A stretch of DNA of 64,000 nt from Candidatus Woesearchaeota archaeon (GTDB lineage: Archaea; Nanobdellota; Nanobdellia; Woesearchaeales; GW2011-AR4): assembly GCA_016187465.1 (NCBI GenBank), contig JACPJQ010000002.1, forward strand, positions 186,001 through 250,000, read 5' to 3'. The notes below the pieces were generated by a model. The model was not told the DNA's origin. It made no database searches and saw only the letters and a list, made by a program, of their open reading frames with translations. Both the position numbers and the translations under genes were made by a program. Of the stretch, positions 59,740 through 64,000 are shown piece after piece; position 1 is the first letter of the stretch, and every line of letters begins with the position of its first letter.

Positions 59740-61412
59740 CCATTTTCTAAGCCATGATAAACAGCCCTATTTACTCTGTACAAATCAATATTATTGTCTG
59801 ATACGTTAAAAGTTTTTACCAAGCTGATGCTCCTGTTGTAGTTTGGGTTATTCATGAACTCGGCGCCGTGCTCATCAAAATCATACGGGCCTATGAGGAG
59901 GTGAGAGACATCAAGCCTTCTGAACGCATCCTCATCGACATTTTTTGTGCCGCCGGAGTTGAAACATTTCAGTTCTGTCTCAAGGCACAACGCAGGCGCC
60001 CACCCTCCAAAAACTACGGAGTCCTTTGGGAGCAGGCTCAGCTCTCTTGAGGCATCAATCAAAGTATATTGCGGCGATAAAATCCAGCTCATATAGGGGT
60101 AAAGGTTAGTGACTATAAATAATAGCGAAATAAGAACTACGGAGCGCCTAAGATATTTTGTATTGAATTTCCGTCCCCGGGCAAGTATAATAATCAAGTA
60201 GCTTAGAAGCAAAGAGGCAAGAATAGACACCACCATGTAGTAAGACTTGGTTAGATGAATGTAATCCCTCAAAACCACATAAACATTCACAAGAAATATT
60301 ATGAAGACGGAATTTAGCCATAAAAATACGGAAATTTTCATAAACAAGCTTTTAGCCATGATTTTTTTCCGGATCGGATAGTCATGGAGATTAGCCAAGA
60401 CTATTGCTCCCAAAAAAGACATGCAGGGTATGAACAGTATAAGGTACCTGTGCGGATCATACCACGATATGCCGAAAGCCGCTATTAAAGAAACAAGCCA
60501 AGCCAAAAATAGAACCTCAAGATTATTGACTTTCTTCCTTATTTCAAAAATATTGTAAAACAGAACTAAAGGGTAAACCAACGACAACAAAGAAATTACA
60601 AGAGTCTGTTTAAAAAATGAGTTGTGCAGCAATCTTCTAAGGTTTACCAGCATCTGCGGAAAGGAAAGGGTGCCCCTGAAGTCAATCAAGCTTAATGCCG
60701 TGGAAACTATTTTCGGGACAACAAATACGATAACTGCAAGCGAAGCCAGCCCAATCAGAATTATTTTTAAGCTTGTCAGCTTAAGCTCTATTTCCTTAAA
60801 TGACATATATGCCATTATCAGAAATACTGGAATAAAAAACAGTGCTAAGGCCTTTGTATAATACGCCAAGACAAATGAAAGCATTGACAGCGAGAAATAA
60901 AACCTGTTTTTGAATGACTTTTGCCAGAAATAGAGGGACAACATCAGAAAAAATATCATTATGGACTCCAGCAGGGCCAGCCTGTTGTACATGATGTAAA
61001 CATAGCTGAAGCCGAGGAAGAAGGCTGACAATAGGGCTGTCTTTTTGCCAAAGGCGTTTTTTATCAATAAATAATAAAAAATTAATCCCAAGAAACTGAA
61101 AACTATGCCTGCGAGCCTTGCCTGGGCATATCCTATGCCGAAGATATTGAAGAACAGCAGGAAAATGTACTGGCTTACAGGGCTGTTCCTTATCCATCCT
61201 ATGTACTGGTCACCTTCCAAAGCTGAGCTCTTGAATAAGGCCATATTCCTTGCGGAATAAGTCTTGTAGCCCTCGTCAGTCAGCTCATCGGGGTAAAAGT
61301 TCAGCGATTTAGGAAAATCGGCCTGCAGATTAAGAAGCCTGACTAGTAAAAATGCTAAGAATAATAAGATTAAAATTAAGTTTGATGATACAAGATTATT
61401 TTTTTTGTACAT
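59736..61412 (-). CDS. GT39/ArnT-like membrane glycosyltransferase
   Basis: 558 aa with about 11-12 transmembrane helices and the GT-C pattern. The first loop has an acidic motif (FYPDELTDEGY), and further loops contain YNRLALLESIMIF and SWYDPHRYLILFIP, as in PMT/ArnT enzymes that use lipid-linked sugars. It is likely to glycosylate proteins or lipids on the outer face. The gene follows the beta-propeller protein at 61425-62381 on the same strand, with a 12-nt gap. Confidence 0.8.
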   Translation of the reverse strand: MYKKNNLVSSNLILILLFLAFLLVRLLNLQADFPKSLNFYPDELTDEGYKTYSARNMALFKSSALEGDQYIGWIRNSPVSQYIFLLFFNIFGIGYAQARLAGIVFSFLGLIFYYLLIKNAFGKKTALLSAFFLGFSYVYIMYNRLALLESIMIFFLMLSLYFWQKSFKNRFYFSLSMLSFVLAYYTKALALFFIPVFLIMAYMSFKEIELKLTSLKIILIGLASLAVIVFVVPKIVSTALSLIDFRGTLSFPQMLVNLRRLLHNSFFKQTLVISLLSLVYPLVLFYNIFEIRKKVNNLEVLFLAWLVSLIAAFGISWYDPHRYLILFIPCMSFLGAIVLANLHDYPIRKKIMAKSLFMKISVFLWLNSVFIIFLVNVYVVLRDYIHLTKSYYMVVSILASLLLSYLIIILARGRKFNTKYLRRSVVLISLLFIVTNLYPYMSWILSPQYTLIDASRELSLLPKDSVVFGGWAPALCLETELKCFNSGGTKNVDEDAFRRLDVSHLLIGPYDFDEHGAEFMNNPNYNRSISLVKTFNVSDNNIDLYRVNRAVYHGLENG

Positions 61413-61424
61413 TTTGCATTTAAT

Positions 61425-62381
61425 TTATCTTAATCCCAATCCGAAAACCGTTATCTCGCCAAAGCCGTCAACGCTCGCAACCCACTCATTCTCTGAAATT
61501 TTTTGCGCGTCCACTTGATGCATTTTGTATTGGTTCCATCCAGAGCCAGAGGCTTTAATTATTGGGTTTCCATTTATTTCCTTTTCTTCATAACTTTCTG
61601 TTGTTAGTTCTGTAATCTCGAATGCATTTACCATGACACCATACGCCGGCTCGGCAGCCTGGGCGAACCTAAATAGTTTTCCATCATACTCTAGAATCCG
61701 GCCCCCGGGTCTTGAAAAATTCTTGTTGTTCTTTACCACAGGACTTAATGGATGCTCTTTCCATTCCCCCATCATGTCATTAGCGTGGTACAGCCAAAGC
61801 TTATCATTTGATGTTGGGGAGGTCAGTATCCACCACTCATCATTATAATAGAATATTGAGGAATCCACAAAATCTCTGCCTTGGATAAGTGTTTTTACAT
61901 AAACCCATTTGGTTGGGAATATGTCTGCTTTATAAAGTCTTACCGAATTGTTTGCCTGATAAGATTCAGGAACCATGTAGTAAACTCCATCCCACTTAAA
62001 AACATATGGATAAGAGAGGTGGAACGGTTCATCAAGCACCACTTTCCCATAACTCCAGTGAAAGACATCTTTGCCTGCTGCGTATGCTATATCGCCCTGA
62101 TTAGTGTCCTTATTCAACACTTCAAAGAACATGTACCACATACCATTTTCGTGCACCAAGAAAGGATCTGCCAGAAATTCTGCTTTGATGTCCTTTACAT
62201 CCTGAATAGTCAGTACGGGATTTTTAATTTTTTCAGGCTCGTGAAGAGCAAAGGGGGAGTTCCCGACATATACACCAACAGACCAATTGGTATACTCTTT
62301 GGTAAACACCATCCTAAGTCCATATACAGCCAATACCAAAATAAAAAGAAATATTGCCGCTATAAAAAATTTCTTAGTCAT
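61425..62381 (-). CDS. Membrane-anchored beta-propeller protein (GINT1-N/GH43-like)
   Basis: 318 aa. An N-terminal helix (FFIAAIFLFILVLAVYGL) anchors an exported propeller of five-bladed type. DVKAEFLADPFL-type and MWYMFFEVLNKD, YPYVFKWDGVYYMVPES, FVDSSIFYYNDEWWILTS and SRPGGRILEYDGKLFRFAQ are blade motifs seen in GH43-like proteins and in the N-terminal region of plant glucosamine inositolphosphorylceramide transferase. Role in sugar recognition or trimming is inferred. It overlaps the upstream gene by 4 nt (ATGA). Confidence 0.7.
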   Translation of the reverse strand: MTKKFFIAAIFLFILVLAVYGLRMVFTKEYTNWSVGVYVGNSPFALHEPEKIKNPVLTIQDVKDIKAEFLADPFLVHENGMWYMFFEVLNKDTNQGDIAYAAGKDVFHWSYGKVVLDEPFHLSYPYVFKWDGVYYMVPESYQANNSVRLYKADIFPTKWVYVKTLIQGRDFVDSSIFYYNDEWWILTSPTSNDKLWLYHANDMMGEWKEHPLSPVVKNNKNFSRPGGRILEYDGKLFRFAQAAEPAYGVMVNAFEITELTTESYEEKEINGNPIIKASGSGWNQYKMHQVDAQKISENEWVASVDGFGEITVFGLGLR

Positions 62382-63325
62382 GTTCTCACTTTATTTCTTC
62401 TAAACATGAAAATTATTCCGCCAACGAAGCTTAACAAAACCCTCAGTATGTAATTGATGAATCCTATCAGCACTGCAGAATGCGGTTCTATGCCTATTTT
62501 AGTGAAAAAATAAAATGTGGCGCTTTCCCTCACGCCTATTCCCCCCACAGATAGGGGCAGTACCTCTATAATAGTTATCAGTGGCACCACCATAAGCAAA
62601 TAAAAAATCGGCACCTTCAGATTTAAAGATAATATGATCAAATAATAGTATAACATGACGATTAATTGTATTAGGAAAGACAGCAAAAATATAAATAACA
62701 CTTCTTTCTTGTGCTGCTTGTACTTGTTAAAGTTTTCATAAGATTTCTTTATAATTTCCCTCTTATCAATCATTGACACAATCTTAGTAATGTATTTGAA
62801 TCTTCCCATAATGTTTTTGTCCCATATAAAAAACAATAACAACAAAAATAGAAATAAAAGCCCTATAACGGCAATTGCTATGCTAATATCATTTACTATC
62901 CCGTATCCGAATATTAAACCCACAACGCCCAATACCAATAAACAAAAAAAACCAACCATTCTGTTAAAAAGTACCGTTATTATAGACACTAGGTTATTTT
63001 TTGAATAACTGGAGATATAGTATACTTTTGCTATATCGCCACCTATTGCGGTTGGCAGAAAGTTATTGAAAAAAGAGCCAATAAGATTTATTCCCATTAA
63101 GGGTTTCAGATTTAAGTTTATATTGTTAACATACAAAGATAATTTTAACATATATGCGGCTATTGGAATAGCAACAAAATGCGATAATAATGCCAAACTA
63201 AAAAAAACCGCGTTTATTGAGCTTAAGGCTGTTAGTAATTTACTTACATCAACCTTGCTTAATATAAAAATGACCAGCGCTATGCTTACTATAGCTTTAA
63301 TTATGGGCAGTATTCTCTTTAACAT
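62378..63325 (-). CDS. Flippase-like/UPF0104 integral membrane protein
   Basis: 315 aa with eight or so helices. The family pattern is visible: GSFFNNFLPTAIGGDIAKVYYIS, FNRMVGFFCLLVLGVVGL, and EVLPLSVGGIGVRESATFYFF. This is the LPG-synthase-TM (AglD/YbhN-like) family. Archaeal members are often part of glycan loci and have been proposed to move lipid-linked sugars. It overlaps the 3' end of the GT4 gene upstream by 29 nt. Confidence 0.83.
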   Translation of the reverse strand: MLKRILPIIKAIVSIALVIFILSKVDVSKLLTALSSINAVFFSLALLSHFVAIPIAAYMLKLSLYVNNINLNLKPLMGINLIGSFFNNFLPTAIGGDIAKVYYISSYSKNNLVSIITVLFNRMVGFFCLLVLGVVGLIFGYGIVNDISIAIAVIGLLFLFLLLLFFIWDKNIMGRFKYITKIVSMIDKREIIKKSYENFNKYKQHKKEVLFIFLLSFLIQLIVMLYYYLIILSLNLKVPIFYLLMVVPLITIIEVLPLSVGGIGVRESATFYFFTKIGIEPHSAVLIGFINYILRVLLSFVGGIIFMFRRNKVRT

Positions 63326-64000
63326 TTTCTATTAATTCAAAATATTTTTTGAAAAATGCTTTTTTTGAAAAATGCTTTTTATACGCTCTTAAGGCATTTT
63401 TTGAAAGATAGCTTCTTAATTTATTGTCATCTTTGACAGTGTTGAGTGCACTCAGAAGCTGTTTGTCGTCTTTGAAAACAAAGCCAGCTTTGCTCTTTAA
63501 AGCTATTTCTGGCAAGCCCCCAACATTATTTACTATTATTGGAGTTCCATAAGATAGCGACTCCAAGGCAACCATTGGAAAAACCTCCGGGACAATTGAG
63601 GGTATTATAGTTGCTATGGCATTTTTATAGAACTTGCCTAAGTATTCATTATCCAACCTGCCAAAAAACCTTATTTTTTTATTGCCGCTTGCTAGAACCC
63701 TTAATTGCTTATCATAATTGCCCTCCCCCCCAATTACAAATAGCTCAGCTTTTATATTGCCAAATAACGGCATAATCTTCTGCAGACCCTTGTACCAGTC
63801 AGTCCTGCCGACAAAAAGAAAGTAATCTTTTTTGTATTCTTTTTTTACATGAGACGGCTCTTGCACGAAATGCGGCAATACGGCGATTTTCGATTTAATT
63901 CCGCCACTAACTAATTTATTTTTGAGGTACTCGCTCGGAGCAATTATGAGTCCTAGATGTTTTATGGACTCTTCTAATAGTTTAGTGTGCCTCCATATTT
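63297..64000 (-). CDS. Glycosyltransferase family 4, partial (runs off window)
   Basis: The C-terminal part of a GT4 enzyme. YFLFVGRTDWYKGLQKIMPLF, AELFVIGGEGNYDKQL, IRFFGRLDNEYLGKFYKNA, and PEVFPMVALESLSYGTPIIVNNVGGLPEI hold the E-x7-E nucleotide-sugar-binding region. The TTG at 63878 is internal; the frame is open to position 64000 with LIIAPSEYLKNKL-like sequence, so the start lies outside. It belongs with the flippase-like protein and the propeller/GT39 genes. Confidence 0.9.
   Translation of the reverse strand, partial: IWRHTKLLEESIKHLGLIIAPSEYLKNKLVSGGIKSKIAVLPHFVQEPSHVKKEYKKDYFLFVGRTDWYKGLQKIMPLFGNIKAELFVIGGEGNYDKQLRVLASGNKKIRFFGRLDNEYLGKFYKNAIATIIPSIVPEVFPMVALESLSYGTPIIVNNVGGLPEIALKSKAGFVFKDDKQLLSALNTVKDDNKLRSYLSKNALRAYKKHFSKKAFFKKYFELIENVKENTAHN

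Overview
The window is archaeal. It carries both subunits of DNA polymerase D, Orc1/Cdc6, MCM, RadA, an RPA-type single-stranded DNA-binding protein, TBP, aIF2-beta, the RNase P Rpp30 subunit and ribosomal protein S2. Many genes have a TATA-like box 20-35 nt before the start codon and are probably leaderless. The AT-rich sequence, tight ATGA overlaps, many small exported proteins and archaeosortase point to a DPANN lineage, most like Woesearchaeota or a relative. That placement is inference; no marker tree was run.

Layout. (1) 1-6758: a rightward acyl-CoA operon with a thiolase remnant, a zinc-ribbon/DUF362 fusion, a FabG-like reductase, a second thiolase, a CaiB/AMACR-family protein and a methyltransferase-FabG fusion. 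Thiolase and reductase are each present twice, with near-identical DNA patches. (2) 6841-15878: TRAM protein, ThpR, S2, a bacterial-type GpsA with two PlsC-like acyltransferases, RadA with a small conserved-looking partner, a Fic protein with an altered active site, and RPA. (3) 15918-37104: about 20 leftward genes, nearly all exported or membrane-anchored. Most are short with a K/R-[AGS]-Q-like N-terminus before one hydrophobic helix (type IV pilin-like). They accompany a 2001-aa Cys-rich surface protein, a 945-aa Cys-rich protein and an M15 peptidase. (4) 37219-40200: SpeD-like and membrane-fused SpeE-like proteins, then a multi-pass membrane protein. (5) 40190-53550: an information-processing island with rnp3, tbp, mcm, an HNH-repeat/PD-(D/E)XK-like nuclease, an RPA32-like gene, aIF2-beta and an orc1/cdc6-DP1-DP2 operon. 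A candidate origin lies just upstream of cdc6 (53574-53760). (6) 54107-64000: a TrmB regulator, then a cell-surface locus with a large sequon-rich exported protein, DUF1616 protein, archaeosortase, GalE-like epimerase, GT39-like enzyme, a beta-propeller protein, a flippase-like protein and a GT4 enzyme cut by the window end.

Systems that stand out: a bacterial-type glycerophospholipid set beside an acyl-CoA operon in an archaeal genome; a large pilin-like surface system; a near-identical promoter block shared by the RadA operon and mcm, with a shorter match before the nuclease gene; and a 192-bp MITE present twice, once inserted into another repeat whose uninterrupted homologue is also in the window. 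Several genes carry frameshifts (1-619, 12879-13603, 44056-45130), which may be real decay or assembly errors.
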